DNA of 64,000 nt from assembly GCA_029964075.1 (NCBI GenBank), contig CM057133.1, positions 18,934,699 through 18,998,698 on the forward strand, written 5' to 3'. The DNA is from Patiria pectinifera (Eukaryota; Echinodermata; Asteroidea; Valvatida; Asterinidae). Both the position numbers and the translations under genes were made by a program. A model generated the notes under the pieces. It ran no database searches and was not told the DNA's origin. It worked only from the letters and a program-made list of their open reading frames with translations. Below, in pieces: positions 43,401 through 49,479 of the stretch (positions are counted from its first letter, which is position 1; each line of letters starts with the position of its first letter).

Positions 43401-46400
43401 TTTGAAGCTTATCAATATGCCTACTGAGGTTTGGCGAGTCTATAGCCTACTGGACAAAATCTACGAAAAAATAAATGCGTGTCAACTTTGGGGAACAGTG
43501 GTAGCCATTTTGGATCTGTAATCACAGTGTTCTTATAATTATCCAATCAGTTGTATAATTTACAACGTTTTTTTGGAAAGATATGTAAATATAATCCAGA
43601 AACCATTTTAACGTATTAAAATAAATGTGCATAAATTAATCGCTCGGCGTCCATTTGGATTTATTCAAATGAGGTACCCTTCCAAAACATTTAAGGTATT
43701 GGCTCTTCTAAATCAGCTAGCTCTGCATGGTCCATTCTATACAGGGCAAATGTGGTCGAAATGTGAACTAAAAAGGATACAGGCATGAATACCTTTCCAG
43801 TCTTCGAAGTAGACAATAGCCTGAGTGTCCGTTGGTCCCTCCTGTACGTCTCTGACACCGGTGCCGCCACTTTTCTTCTTGTTGTCAAAATACAATTCAA
43901 TCATCTCCAAAGATGTTTTTGGTGAGACCCCTTCAAGACAAACATCTTTCTTTGTAAAATTATGTAAATATATTTCAAATGGTTATGAAGTAAAAGATGT
44001 AGTTTGTTTCTATCGGAATTCTTTACTTAAGAGAGAGAGAGAGAAGTTACATGTATCTAAAAACATTACCCATGTTGTAAATCGTTTTCAAAATGGTTAT
44101 AAAGCAAAAGAAGTGTTTGGTCATGTCACTCGGAATTATTTTATTTTAAGAGACAGGTGAGTTATCTGCAAAACATTATCCTCGTTCCAACTACTGACAA
44201 CAATTCTCACCTTGCACTAGGATAGAGTCCGACTCGTGCACCTTCTCTGCTGTCACAAAGGATCCTTGCAACTTCTTTGTACAAATGCTTTTGATGACTC
44301 CTTCCATATCTACAATCGAAACAGTTTATTACTAATTAGTTTATTACTAAAATAAAATGTGTGCTGAACAAAATAATGCCCTGCTAGCAATGCTGAAAGG
44401 TTTGCATGCTGTTCTGCTCCTGTAAAATCAATCTTAACCTGAACATTCGAACAATACATATATGAGTTTTTAAATGTATATGGGCTTTAAAATTAAATTC
44501 ATAATACAATTCAAAAATTACAACTTGATATCAAAACTATTGTTTTCTTACAATAATTATTATGGTTGACAATAAAGACAAAACGGCACGTTTCAACTTT
44601 AATCCAAACAAATCACCTGGGATATCCTCTGCAAATGTGCAGATTGCTGTTCCAGGCATCTCACCATATTGTATCTTGAACTCATCCGTACCAGACCGAT
44701 TCTCAACGAACAGTGTCACAAGCTCTGAGCTACACCCATCAGGAATTTCGCTTAGAAGCAGACATCGCTTCTTGACTGGACGAGGGCGAGGTTTCTTCCT
44801 CACGATCTGTCGCACTGACAGAGATGCACCATCAACCCTATGGGATCTGGCGATAACTGAGTGCGCAACTAAAACATAATCACAAAAGGTTTCAACAAAG
44901 TAACTAACATGTAGATTAAAGAATTGAAAAGTAAAGCGAGACCAGGTCAACTGTATAATCAATTTGTGATACGCTTTTTTCTTTTTTTTCTTATCAACGT
45001 TAATTTTAAAGCAGTCTTTTCTTCATTGTGTTTCAATGAAGTTGGATTACTTTTAAATGCAGTATGCACGCTATACTACGAGGTGGTATTTCTAGGAACA
45101 TCATTAATGAATTACACAGAATATGATTATCCAAATCGGGAAGCACCAGACTTGATTAACTACGCACCCGTTTTAGTTGAATGTTTAGATGGAGAATAAA
45201 CGTGTTTTCCTAATACCGTGTGTATTACCTGAAGAATTCTCAAATGTCAATATGATGGCTCCAGTCTTGGGGTCGTGTTCAAATGTTTTGATGTCACCTC
45301 CTCCAGATTTACGAGGGGTCTCAAAATAGAGCTTGAGCATCTCATCTGACGTCGATGGCTTGAAGTCAGTCACCTCAACAACCAGCTCATCATCTTCACT
45401 TTCTGAATCTGAAGAGTCATCTTCTGAATCATGCTAAATTTGTTATAATAATGAAACGAAAATCTCAACTACATATATAAAAGCAGAACAAGGTAAATAC
45501 ATGGTATTTTGTTTACGATAATCCAGACCCATGACTGAAACTCGTTCGAAATACAACGTCAAAATGACAGTTGCCTCCAAGGTAGCAATAGCTACAAGCA
45601 CTCTAGGAATACCGTAATTGTCAAATATGTGTGATTTTTTTCAAGACATGCTGTTAGCATGTGGCCTAGGAAACGGGACTTCGCACTGCAGGCTACTTTC
45701 ATGTTACTTTTTTTTTAAAATCAGCCCCGTTTGAAACAATAATTGTACAGCGCCCTTCTCTGACTTAGACAGGTGGAAATGTGATTTGTTCCCCCCTTTT
45801 TTTTAGAAGACATTTTTTAGAAAAGTGTTCTTCAAACCTTTCATAAATAATTCCGATTGGAAAAAAAATGAGCCAAATGAATTTTTTTTAAAAAGAATTT
45901 TCACTTGTTTTCAGTTTTCCTCATAATGGATCATTCTGCATCCACTTTTGGAAAAGAAAAAGGTTTTATCACTTTTTCTGATTGGTGTGAGGTGCTGAAT
46001 AATGAAAGAAACATGTTTTGATCTTTCTGAAAGCAAAATGGAAACAAATTTAAGTATGTGCTTCCTAAACTTGAAATTAATTACATCTTTGGCCTGGTAA
46101 AACTTGACTTTTTTAAAGTTTTGTTTAGTTTTGTTGTATGGTTTTATTTTTTACCTTTTCTGCTGGTAGTGTTTATTAAAAGTCAATTTCAGTTGAAATC
46201 GAAAAGTCTTTGCCAGAGAATGGATAGGAATTCCGAATCAGTCTTCACAATGAAAGTCTTTCTGGTTTTGGCATGAAGTCGTCCAGGGCGTGTCTTGTTG
46301 GGATTACTGTTGGGCATTCTAGTGAATAGTGTCTGTGTTCTTGAGGAACCTCTAGTTAGTGAACTGGATGACGGTGGTGCTTGTTGGAAAGGTCACGTTT

Positions 46401-49212
46401 TCCCTGACTGACTCTAAGTTTAGTATGTGTGCCCGGCGGTTGCTACGTAGGATACAGTCATTTTGGTGTGCGCAGGCCTACACTATTATTGTCCGAGATT
46501 ACGTCATTCTCACTTCTTTCAGTCAGCCCCAATTAGGAAACAAGAGCACTGCACCGTCATGTGACGGGTGGAATATGTGTGAATTTAAATAAATAGGTGA
46601 AAGCAAATATCTTTTAAATGGTGATTTTAGAAAAAAAGCTAGTACGTTATATTCAACATGTACGCATTAGATATGAAATGGTGGGATCTTTGTCCACTAC
46701 CCTAACAGAACGAAGGATTTTTGTCATGATAGTATTGATTACATTGAACGTCTTTTTTGGTCGTGTAAAATGGTAAAACCCCTTTGGAACGAAATCGAAA
46801 AGATTGCTGCATCTAAGTATGGCAAATCGATCAGTCTGTCCGTGGAAAATATTCTTTTCGGGGTCGGGGAAACATACAATAGTTATCGGTTTCTGAATAC
46901 TTTAATTAATATAGGTAAACAAACAGTGAGTCGTTTTAAATTTGGCCAGTATTCCAACCTTATCATCCTTTTTGAGCAGGAACTGCAGCTTCGTCATGTC
47001 GAGTAAACTGTTTTGATAGATTTTTGTTGTTGTGTGTAGTTCATTAGTACCTATAGAGCAGACGATTAACTGTACATGTACATAGATTATTGTTATTTAA
47101 TTGTTGATTGTATCTTTGAATAAAACAGAAAAAAACATGTGTGAATTTAAATAAATAGGTAAAAGCAAATATCTTTTAAATGGTGATTTTAGAAAAAAAA
47201 AGCTAGTACGTTGTATTCAACATGTACGCATTAGATACGAAATGGTGGGATCTTTGCCCACTACCCTAACAGAATGAAGGAGAAAATCATTGCGATTACT
47301 GTATAGACTCAATGTAGTTCTCGAATATCGGTAAAACCACTTCGATCCAAGTCATTTTTGTGCGTCACTTTAGTGAAGATGATTATTAACGTTCGCTTGC
47401 ATTTAATTTATTTAGAAAATCAATATTGAAAAAAAAAATACTCCAGGCGAAATCCATGATTCAATTTAAGTTACAAACCAAGTTATAAACCAAAATATGC
47501 ATCAATGGCTGCGTAAACAGTTATAGACATATACAAAACAAAAAACATACATGCAATAACCCCGATAAATAGCATTAACAAATACACGTTAATAAATAAA
47601 TATACCACCTTGAGTTGAGCAGAGGATTCCTGCTGAGACGCCGAGTCTATAGGTGAGTGCGCTCCAGACAGCTCATGTGGATGTACTTCCAGGAGAGTGG
47701 GAACTCCATCAATCTCAAGCTCATGATGTTCCTGTTCTAATACCTGCTGAACACCTGTTGGTGACGGTTTCATTTAGGTAAAACGTCCAAAGGAATGAGG
47801 CATGTATTAAATACCGTTTCCACAAGAATGTGTTCATCAGTGAAAAATATGTTGCAGGCTCATGTCATATGCTCCCATGATGACACACCACCAATATGCT
47901 TGACCTGCTTCACTACATAATAGAACACCACGATGGGAGGGAGTGCAGGTAAAGCAAAACCGACTAAATGTCTTATACATGTGCAAAGCACCCTACATTA
48001 TAGGAATTTCAAGGTCGATGAGGTTTCAGCAATCAGAAAAAGGACAATACATTTTTGTAGGTTCTCATCCAATGACTAAAGAGATAGGAATAGACCTTTT
48101 AAGTCTGATAATCCCTCCGGCAATACACATAGTGGGATTGTGTACACGGGCCCCGCTACGTTTTGTCAGGTTAGAGTCAAAAGGTGTTTTAATATTTCAA
48201 AATCACATTTACATTAGCCGTCTTTTGATTCCATGACCCTATGTTTTGTAACTAGAAAGTACTCAGAGGGCGCAAACCTCCGGGATTGAGCAACAGGATT
48301 GCTTATATTTTGAATTTATCGAAAAGTAGGGCCGCTTTATATCGTTAGCTAATTATCCATGAAAGACAAATCCTTGAATTCAAACATTTTGTATTCTGCG
48401 TGCATATGCCTGTGTCGGTGTACTTCTCCACTACCCCATTGTATAAAATGGTCTTGTCCATTGACCTTTGTGGTTAGATTAGATGGGTGATAAGGCATGA
48501 CGTCGCACATACAAAATGGTGAAGAATCCTAAAAAAAAAATCCTGCATCCATACCCAGATCCGGATTACTCCCAAAATCTAATCGTTGTTTTACTAGTAC
48601 CAAAGTCCACCCCTAAAAATGTCATGAAAATCCGTCCATAACTTTTGAGTTTTCCTGTTCGTAGACAAACAAACTAACCAACCAACAAACAAAACAAACA
48701 AACGCCGATGAATACATAACCTCCTTGACGGAGGTAATTATGAACACCATCTTTGGCAGAAAAGCTATTCACAGACATTGTCATGCGAATCAATGCGATT
48801 ATGCATGTGCATGTTCCGGTGATCACCCTCTTTTTAAATTTGTGTTGCATTTTGCCGTCTTGCAATTTACCCAAATTTACCTTAAAAAAAAAACTCTAAA
48901 CCCTGCCCTCCATCCACGACACCCCGGCCCCATTAGATTTCGTTCTTCAACAGGAACACGTTCGAAGGGGGCCATAATTCATCCACCTATGTGAGTTTAC
49001 TCACCTGAGTACTCATTGAAAGTGACTATCATCCACAATCCATGGACATCCTCGAAAAGGTTGACATCTTCCACTCCGCAACCTCCACTTACTTGGGTCT
49101 TTTGAAAATATATCCAGACTTTATCTTTAAGGTGCGGTCTCTTAGACTGAAAGCATCTAGGAGGAAGTCGAACGCGAATAGAAGTCTGCGAATTGTTGGG
49201 ATTAGTTTCCAT
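4311..49212 (-). CDS. Gene B: PARP14-like multi-RRM/KH/macro protein, 20 exons, 3' end outside window
   Basis: Joined exons on the minus strand, 5' to 3': 49212-49005, 47754-47609, 45433-45229, 44868-44617, 44309-44211, 43930-43793, 42542-41442, 41340-40976, 40852-40657, 40391-40140, 38607-38509, 37541-37404, 37061-35952, 34684-34049, 33897-33412, 31635-31474, 29891-29817, 12725-12555, 5420-5229, 4489-4311. Every intron has GT/AG ends, phases agree, and the 2,070 codons are open. Domain order is RRM1, then block 1 (three RRM-like units, KH-like region), block 2 (the same again), macro 1, macro 2 and a KH-like start. PARP14 family proteins add WWE and an ART domain, which would lie left of base 1. 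Human PARP14 is about 1,800 residues, so this protein is already longer. Likely role is mono-ADP-ribosylation signalling in innate immunity (family knowledge). No break is seen in the host exons. I do not assign a one-to-one ortholog. Confidence 0.88.
4925..4959. repeat. Short perfect-arm palindrome in an intron
   Basis: CCCAATTTAATCATGT is mirrored by ACATGATTAAATTGGG across a 3-base centre, in the intron between exons 19 and 20. Possibly the relic of a small transposon; no other signal is present. Confidence 0.6.
5229..5420 (-). CDS. Gene B exon 19: macro 2 C-terminal part
   Basis: A 192-nt phase 1-1 exon. [19 protein letters not shown] completes the GTG loop region, and [13 protein letters not shown] is the last core strand. 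I end it at TTGG|GTAAAT, which keeps phase 1; the frame stays open beyond this point, so a later donor is possible. It sits between the two inverted TGACGTCA arrays. Confidence 0.8.
5430..6410. other. Intron 18 part without recognised features
   Basis: AT-rich intron between exon 19 and the right array. ORFs here are short and not protein-like. Nothing else supported. Confidence 0.5.
6428..9145 (+). repeat. Right TGACGTCA array, part 1
   Basis: Several units of up to about 0.9 kb start near CATAGACTTTGTACACG / CGCCACTTTTGGCATTG (about 6555, 7266, 7693) and contain ordered submonomers: a TATATCTACAGAAC block with TCCGATTGGGTTGAAACTCG, an ACGAACGCAACATGCAAAATT block, a CCGATCGTCATGAAACTT block and a CGGATTGACTTCAAACTT block, separated by paired TGACGTCA words. 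The part ends with a near-palindromic CTATGTTCTGTT / AACAGACATAG and CTCTAG. Later units are truncated. No coding potential. Confidence 0.82.
7609..7636. repeat. Perfect 12-bp-stem hairpin
   Basis: GGCTTTTCCGCT, AAAC loop, AGCGGAAAAGCC. It interrupts an array unit exactly where other units continue with AAAATTCTTTTTG, so it behaves like a junction or inserted module. Confidence 0.75.
9146..9642 (+). repeat. Right TGACGTCA array, part 2
   Basis: A partial unit starting at the TTTGGTTTGTTAGGTAATAG block and ending with the same ATGTTCTGTTCGAACAGACAT and AGCTCTAG terminus as part 1. The repeated terminus suggests discrete copies of one element rather than a simple satellite. Confidence 0.75.
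9680..11846 (+). repeat. Right TGACGTCA array, part 3, split by a TIR element
   Basis: A copy beginning CATAGACTTTGTGCACG and ending AATCAGACATACAGCTCTAG. Its middle is interrupted by the element at 10079-11357; sequence on both sides continues one ordered unit (TTGTTAGGCAATATG before, ATTTGCATAAC and GTGACGTCATC after). Confidence 0.78.
10079..11357. mobile_element. Tigger/pogo-like non-autonomous DNA transposon
   Basis: It begins CAGTAAACTCCGGCTAAG and ends with the reverse complement, TAGCCGGAGTTTACTG. CAGTNAAC-type ends are typical of pogo/Tigger elements, whose target duplication is TA; here TA is clear on the left while the right flank reads AT, so the duplication is imperfect or altered. 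The interior is GC-richer than its surroundings and has sub-terminal GTCGGCTT/GCCGACTT repeats. The open frame at 10955-11206 shows no transposase motif. Inserted in the TGACGTCA array, so younger than that copy. Confidence 0.75.
11850..12540. other. Intron 18 part near exon 18, nothing recognised
   Basis: AT-rich sequence between the array and exon 18, without repeats or ORFs that I can support. Confidence 0.5.
12555..12725 (-). CDS. Gene B exon 18: macro 2 core with GTG loop
   Basis: A 171-nt phase 1-1 exon: [35 protein letters not shown] and [12 protein letters not shown]. The FPALGTG stretch is the phosphate-binding loop. It is separated from exon 17 by the transposon-filled 17-kb intron, yet its frame and borders are intact. 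Confidence 0.85.
13485..13670 (+). repeat. Dispersed repeat module Y, copy 1
   Basis: About 185 bases (AATCATTCTACACAAAACCC, AAAAACCGCAAGCCTCAT, CAGAAGTACCGGACCAA) recur in the same orientation at about 29465-29650, 16 kb away. The two copies bracket the nested insertion region of this intron. Confidence 0.72.
14210..14800 (+). repeat. Dispersed repeat module X, two tandem copies
   Basis: Two diverged copies of a roughly 260-base module (about 14215-14460 and 14480-14790): AAAATGGGC, AATCATTTTAAGA, CTGTATTTAAC, AAACTTA-ACATA and TTTTGTGGGCGTGGCCTA. An inverted copy lies at 29120-29445 and a further copy near 51340-51550. Confidence 0.72.
15112..15330 (-). repeat. Tandem duplication with a 123-bp period
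   Basis: GTATAATTTGAAGAAAA, GTAAT-TCACAGAG and CAAGGTACC at 15112 recur at 15235 with few differences. It lies at the 3' end of the PIN-like/CXC gene remnant and may duplicate its last coding or untranslated part. Confidence 0.65.
15300..17361 (-). pseudogene. PIN-like/CXC multicopy family gene, C-terminal half (degraded)
   Basis: Minus-strand coding remnant. From the N side it shows a [10 protein letters not shown] block, [20 protein letters not shown] and GSGGAVGL, then an acidic-residue domain with [25 protein letters not shown] and [13 protein letters not shown]. The spaced acidic residues resemble PIN/FEN-like nuclease folds (inference). At the end is a Cys-rich [18 protein letters not shown] motif of tesmin/TSO1 CXC type. 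I know this as an uncharacterised family, often found in many copies in invertebrate genomes and possibly mobile. This copy has a few breaks and is presumably not functional. The other half lies at 24040-26937, across the retroelement. Confidence 0.72.
17761..17864 (-). repeat. 104-bp direct repeat, 3' copy in the gypsy element
   Basis: Near-identical to 23287-23390. On the minus strand it follows a purine-rich TTGGGGGGAGA tract, where a 3' LTR would begin. It ends in a pyrimidine-rich stretch and CAG that looks like a splice acceptor; spliced transcripts are known in some LTR elements, but here this is speculative. Confidence 0.7.
17925..18004 (-). repeat. Two tandem 40-bp units
   Basis: Two copies of a 40-base unit (AGAACATGAAT-AAGAACATT, then ATTAACGGTTAATCTAGAC) differing at about one base, between the integrase part and the 3' end of the gypsy element. 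Confidence 0.85.
21984..22282 (+). mobile_element. tRNA-derived SINE inserted in the gypsy element
   Basis: A 299-bp insertion flanked by a perfect 10-bp duplication TAACTCGTCA (21974-21983, 22283-22292). The head has an A-box-like TGGTCTAGCGG and a B-box GGTTCGAGCCC. It is followed by a core (CTTGAGTAAGGCGCTTCACC, GTGTTAAATGGGTACCGGC) of a type shared among several metazoan SINE families, and a T-rich tail. Transcribed on the plus strand, opposite to its host element. It is the innermost layer of the nested insertions. Confidence 0.86.
23287..23390 (-). repeat. 104-bp direct repeat, 5' copy in the gypsy element
   Basis: Partner of 17761-17864, directly upstream of the gag-like part. It is probably an LTR-derived fragment, although sequence outside the 104 bp is not shared. 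Confidence 0.7.
24040..26937 (-). pseudogene. PIN-like/CXC multicopy family gene, N-terminal half (degraded)
   Basis: Minus-strand remnant of the same family. It opens with two Cys-rich, possibly zinc-binding segments ([35 protein letters not shown]), then [42 protein letters not shown] and [52 protein letters not shown] and [12 protein letters not shown], where the retroelement interrupts it. A gap at about 24400-24910 with a plausible CAAG|GTAAAA donor suggests at least one intron, so it is a gene copy rather than a processed one. It shows a few breaks. It lies inside intron 17 of gene B, same strand. Confidence 0.72.
27100..28230. repeat. Three diverged copies of a roughly 100-bp module
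   Basis: GCATAGGCTAGGCCTCCAAG near 27140, a related copy near 27785 and TATAGGCTAGGCTTCCAAGG near 28125, each followed by a stretch ending near a GGATG or GGATAC word. They lie between the PIN-like/CXC gene start and repeat module X. They may be part of that element's upstream region. Confidence 0.5.
29120..29650 (-). repeat. Modules X (inverted) and Y (direct), second copies
   Basis: 29120-29445 is the reverse complement of module X (TAGGCCACGCC, AATGATTCCCAGCCCATTTTG). 29465-29650 repeats module Y of 13485 in direct orientation. Their presence at both ends of the 15.1-29.1 kb segment makes them candidate edges of a larger mobile or duplicated unit. Confidence 0.68.
29817..29891 (-). CDS. 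Gene B exon 17: macro 2, helix segment
   Basis: A 75-nt phase 1-1 exon with good AG and GT borders, encoding [20 protein letters not shown] and TLRKK. This is the helix after the first nucleotide-binding loop of macro 2. The next coding exon lies 17 kb away. Confidence 0.8.
30840..31062. repeat. CCATGGGG minisatellite
   Basis: An irregular tandem array built on palindromic CCATGG cores: GTCCCCATGGGACACCATG, then repeated TCCCATGGGG. Both strands look open in places only because of the repeat; no protein is inferred. Confidence 0.8.
31474..31635 (-). CDS. Gene B exon 16: start of macro 2
   Basis: A 162-nt phase 1-1 exon: [17 protein letters not shown] linker, then [20 protein letters not shown] and IVNSVGLRL. 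The GDL motif is kept, but the NAxN of macro 1 reads NSVG, as in reader-type PARP macro domains thought to bind without hydrolysis (inference). Confidence 0.83.
32318..32515. mobile_element. MITE with 24-bp terminal inverted repeats
   Basis: AGCGCCTTAAGCCCGGTTCA at the left is matched in reverse at the right with two mismatches over 24 bases. The interior is short and has TTCGC/GCGAA palindromes. A related element with GCCGGTTCATA ends lies at 50893-50993. Superfamily unassigned. Confidence 0.7.
32560..33400. other. Intron 15 without recognised features
   Basis: The plus-strand open frame at 32716-33048 (110 codons) is of ordinary AT-rich composition with no family likeness; I do not call it a gene. 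Confidence 0.5.
33412..33897 (-). CDS. Gene B exon 15: second half of macro 1
   Basis: A 486-nt phase 1-1 exon. It continues with [31 protein letters not shown] and the phosphate-loop motif [19 protein letters not shown], ending in an acidic tail ([11 protein letters not shown]). Macro domains of this type bind ADP-ribose; the first macro domain of vertebrate PARP14 is reported to remove it. Whether this one hydrolyses cannot be read from sequence alone. Confidence 0.87.
34049..34684 (-). CDS. Gene B exon 14: KH-like segment and first half of macro 1
   Basis: A 636-nt phase 1-1 exon. The first half ([20 protein letters not shown], then [18 protein letters not shown]) parallels exon 8. The second half opens a macro domain: [38 protein letters not shown]. 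The GDL, NAxN and GGLA elements are ADP-ribose-binding signatures in this family, so macro 1 looks competent to bind ADP-ribose. Confidence 0.86.
35080..35950. other. Intron 13 part without recognised features
   Basis: AT-rich, no repeats or open frames that I can support. Confidence 0.5.
35952..37061 (-). CDS. Gene B exon 13: end of RRM7 and KH-like region
   Basis: A 1,110-nt phase 1-1 exon beginning [16 protein letters not shown] and continuing with the same KH-like segments as exon 7, including [19 protein letters not shown] and [16 protein letters not shown]. The segment around [20 protein letters not shown] is almost unchanged between the two copies. Confidence 0.86.
37404..37541 (-). 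CDS. Gene B exon 12: start of RRM7
   Basis: A 138-nt phase 1-1 exon: [40 protein letters not shown]. It is nearly the same protein as exon 6, suggesting a fairly recent duplication or gene conversion. Confidence 0.86.
38509..38607 (-). CDS. Gene B exon 11: end of RRM6
   Basis: A 99-nt phase 1-1 exon ([16 protein letters not shown], then [10 protein letters not shown]) with GTGAGA donor. It matches exon 5 in length and protein. It is short and was found through splice-site and phase fit. Confidence 0.82.
39557..40019 (+). mobile_element. Dimeric tRNA-Ser-like SINE with fold-back head
   Basis: A 463-bp insertion flanked by a perfect 12-bp duplication ATATATAATGTT (39545-39556, 40020-40031). 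It holds two direct copies of a tRNA-derived unit: GGTCGAGTGGTAAGACAT, CTGCACTAGAAAGCA, B-box GGTTCGAGTCCCACC, then a shared AACTCGGGAGGTAACACTG body and CTTATAATA tail. The loop CTAGAAA would carry an AGA (Ser) anticodon. The left copy has an inverted head (GGTTTTGCCCTTCACC, GGTGGGACTCGAACCC), giving a long hairpin. Not a functional tRNA gene. Confidence 0.85.
40140..40391 (-). CDS. Gene B exon 10: end of RRM5, start of RRM6
   Basis: A 252-nt phase 1-1 exon: [20 protein letters not shown], the basic [11 protein letters not shown] linker, then LFLSGIPDG and [19 protein letters not shown]. Length and sequence match exon 4 along the whole exon, strong evidence for block duplication. Confidence 0.86.
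40657..40852 (-). CDS. Gene B exon 9: acidic linker and RRM5 (block 2 start)
   Basis: It enters in phase 0 after TACTAAG with [15 protein letters not shown], then the RRM strands [28 protein letters not shown] and [11 protein letters not shown]. The donor is A|GTATGT (phase 1). It is the paralog of exon 3, slightly shorter in its acidic part. Confidence 0.83.
40976..41340 (-). CDS. Gene B exon 8: KH-like end of block 1, phase-0 exit
   Basis: It enters in phase 1 with [18 protein letters not shown] and contains the KH-like [20 protein letters not shown]. It ends EMK in phase 0 at AAG|GTAGCT. It matches the first part of exon 14 but stops where exon 14 runs on into macro 1. Block 1 therefore has no macro domain; the KH segment is joined directly to the next acidic linker and RRM. 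Confidence 0.82.
41442..42542 (-). CDS. Gene B exon 7: end of RRM4 and KH-like region
   Basis: A 1,101-nt phase 1-1 exon. The first 30 or so residues finish RRM4 ([20 protein letters not shown]). A region matching the KH-like middle of PARP14 follows, with alternating helix/strand segments and repeated [34 protein letters not shown] and EEDVIPI elements. The KH repeats are divergent, so I do not count them exactly. Exon 13 (1,110 nt) is the paralog. Confidence 0.85.
42940..43620. repeat. Diverged foldback element in intron 6
   Basis: GAGCTTCAAATTCACAAAGT at about 43107 is mirrored at about 43392-43411. Flanking words (GACTGGATATTTATGAGGAC against GATTGGATAATTATAAGAAC) also pair, giving arms of roughly 200 bases around a 230-base centre. 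MITE-like; strongly diverged. Confidence 0.55.
43793..43930 (-). CDS. Gene B exon 6: start of RRM4
   Basis: A 138-nt symmetric phase 1-1 exon reading [15 protein letters not shown], then [15 protein letters not shown] and [10 protein letters not shown], the first half of a PARP14-type RRM. Exon 12 is identical in length and almost identical in sequence. Confidence 0.86.
44211..44309 (-). CDS. Gene B exon 5: end of RRM3
   Basis: A 99-nt symmetric phase 1-1 exon with consensus splice sites. It encodes [16 protein letters not shown] and a VHESDSILV tail, the last helix and strand of RRM3. Exon 11 is the same length and clearly homologous. Confidence 0.84.
44617..44868 (-). CDS. Gene B exon 4: end of RRM2 and start of RRM3
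   Basis: The 252-nt exon is symmetric (phase 1-1). It ends RRM2 ([20 protein letters not shown]), has the basic linker [11 protein letters not shown], and begins RRM3 ([28 protein letters not shown]). Exon 10 has exactly the same length and nearly the same protein. Confidence 0.86.
45229..45433 (-). CDS. Gene B exon 3: acidic linker and RRM2 (block 1 start)
   Basis: It enters in phase 0 with an acidic Ser-rich stretch ([16 protein letters not shown]), then RRM-like sequence [26 protein letters not shown] and [10 protein letters not shown]. It leaves in phase 1. Exon 9 (196 nt) is its clear paralog. Entry in phase 0 matters because this exon opens the duplicated block. Confidence 0.85.
46575..46717. 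repeat. 143-bp direct repeat, left of LINE tail
   Basis: A copy of 47137-47281, differing by about five substitutions and a short A-run. It directly abuts the LINE fragment on its left side. Confidence 0.82.
46718..47136 (+). mobile_element. LINE 3' fragment between long direct repeats
   Basis: About 419 bases. They encode a C-terminal LINE ORF2-like end ([38 protein letters not shown], then a stop near 47006), a short 3' UTR, AATAAA at about 47118 and an A-rich end. The W-C-KPLW motif is like the tail after the reverse transcriptase in L1/Tx1-type elements. It is truncated at its 5' end. The flanking 143-bp repeats look like an unusually long target-site duplication. Confidence 0.68.
47137..47281. 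repeat. 143-bp direct repeat, right of LINE tail
   Basis: Starts ATGTGTGAATTTAAATAAAT straight after the A-rich LINE end. Partner of 46575-46717. Confidence 0.82.
47609..47754 (-). CDS. Gene B exon 2: second half of RRM1 and linker
   Basis: The acceptor at 47755-47756 leaves GT, which completes a Gly codon and continues the RRM with [14 protein letters not shown], matching the helix and last strand of PARP-type RRMs. A linker ending SAQLK follows. The exon is 146 nt and ends in phase 0. The open frame continues upstream of this acceptor, but the RRM continuity decides the boundary. Confidence 0.8.
47800..48480. other. Intron 1 part without recognised features
   Basis: No exon or repeat that I can support. 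The plus-strand open frame at 47943-48236 is not protein-like. Confidence 0.45.
48484..48745 (-). repeat. Dispersed repeat with CAAA-rich tail and GGAGGT end
   Basis: Contains CCGGATTACTCCCAAAATCT, AAATCCGTCCATAACTTTTG, a CAAACAAAC-rich stretch and CCTCCTTGACGGAGG, a 6-bp-stem hairpin. The word order resembles a repeat common in marine invertebrate genomes. Its class is not clear to me. Confidence 0.55.
49005..49212 (-). CDS. Gene B exon 1: start codon and first half of RRM1
   Basis: The ATG at 49212 is the first in frame, with a TAA six bases upstream, so the start is well fixed. About 69 codons encode a short leader and the beginning of an RRM-like fold: VRLPP, KVWIYF, then GGCGVEDV and MIVTF, as in the N-terminal RRM of PARP10/14. 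The donor is a consensus CAG|GTGAGT; the exon ends in phase 1. An untranslated exon further upstream cannot be excluded. Confidence 0.82.
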
Positions 49213-49440
49213 AGCTTAACCACAACTACATGTAGTTAGGCCTATATACATGGATATAGCCTGTACGTTGATTTGCATTTTTGCAGCGCAATTTGATGCT
49301 GGAAATTAATTACACGATTCAAAATGGCGACGCAGTTAGTAATGAATGTACAATGTACTAAGTCTACATAATGTACATATTGTACATGTACATGTACAGA
49401 GGGAATCCTTTTCAGTCGTCTACCTGTTATTTCACACAAT

Positions 49441-49450
49441 GGGAAATTCC
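49441..49450. promoter_or_regulatory. kappaB-type site upstream of gene B
   Basis: GGGAAATTCC fits the Rel/NF-kappaB consensus GGGRNWYYCC exactly and lies 229 bases upstream of the gene B ATG. A GC-rich TGCGCAGGCGCA word follows at about 49463-49474, an NRF1-like promoter element. The transcription start is not known, so placement in a promoter is inference. Confidence 0.45.
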
Positions 49451-49479
49451 AAAACCTGGTTTCTGCGCAGGCGCAGTAG

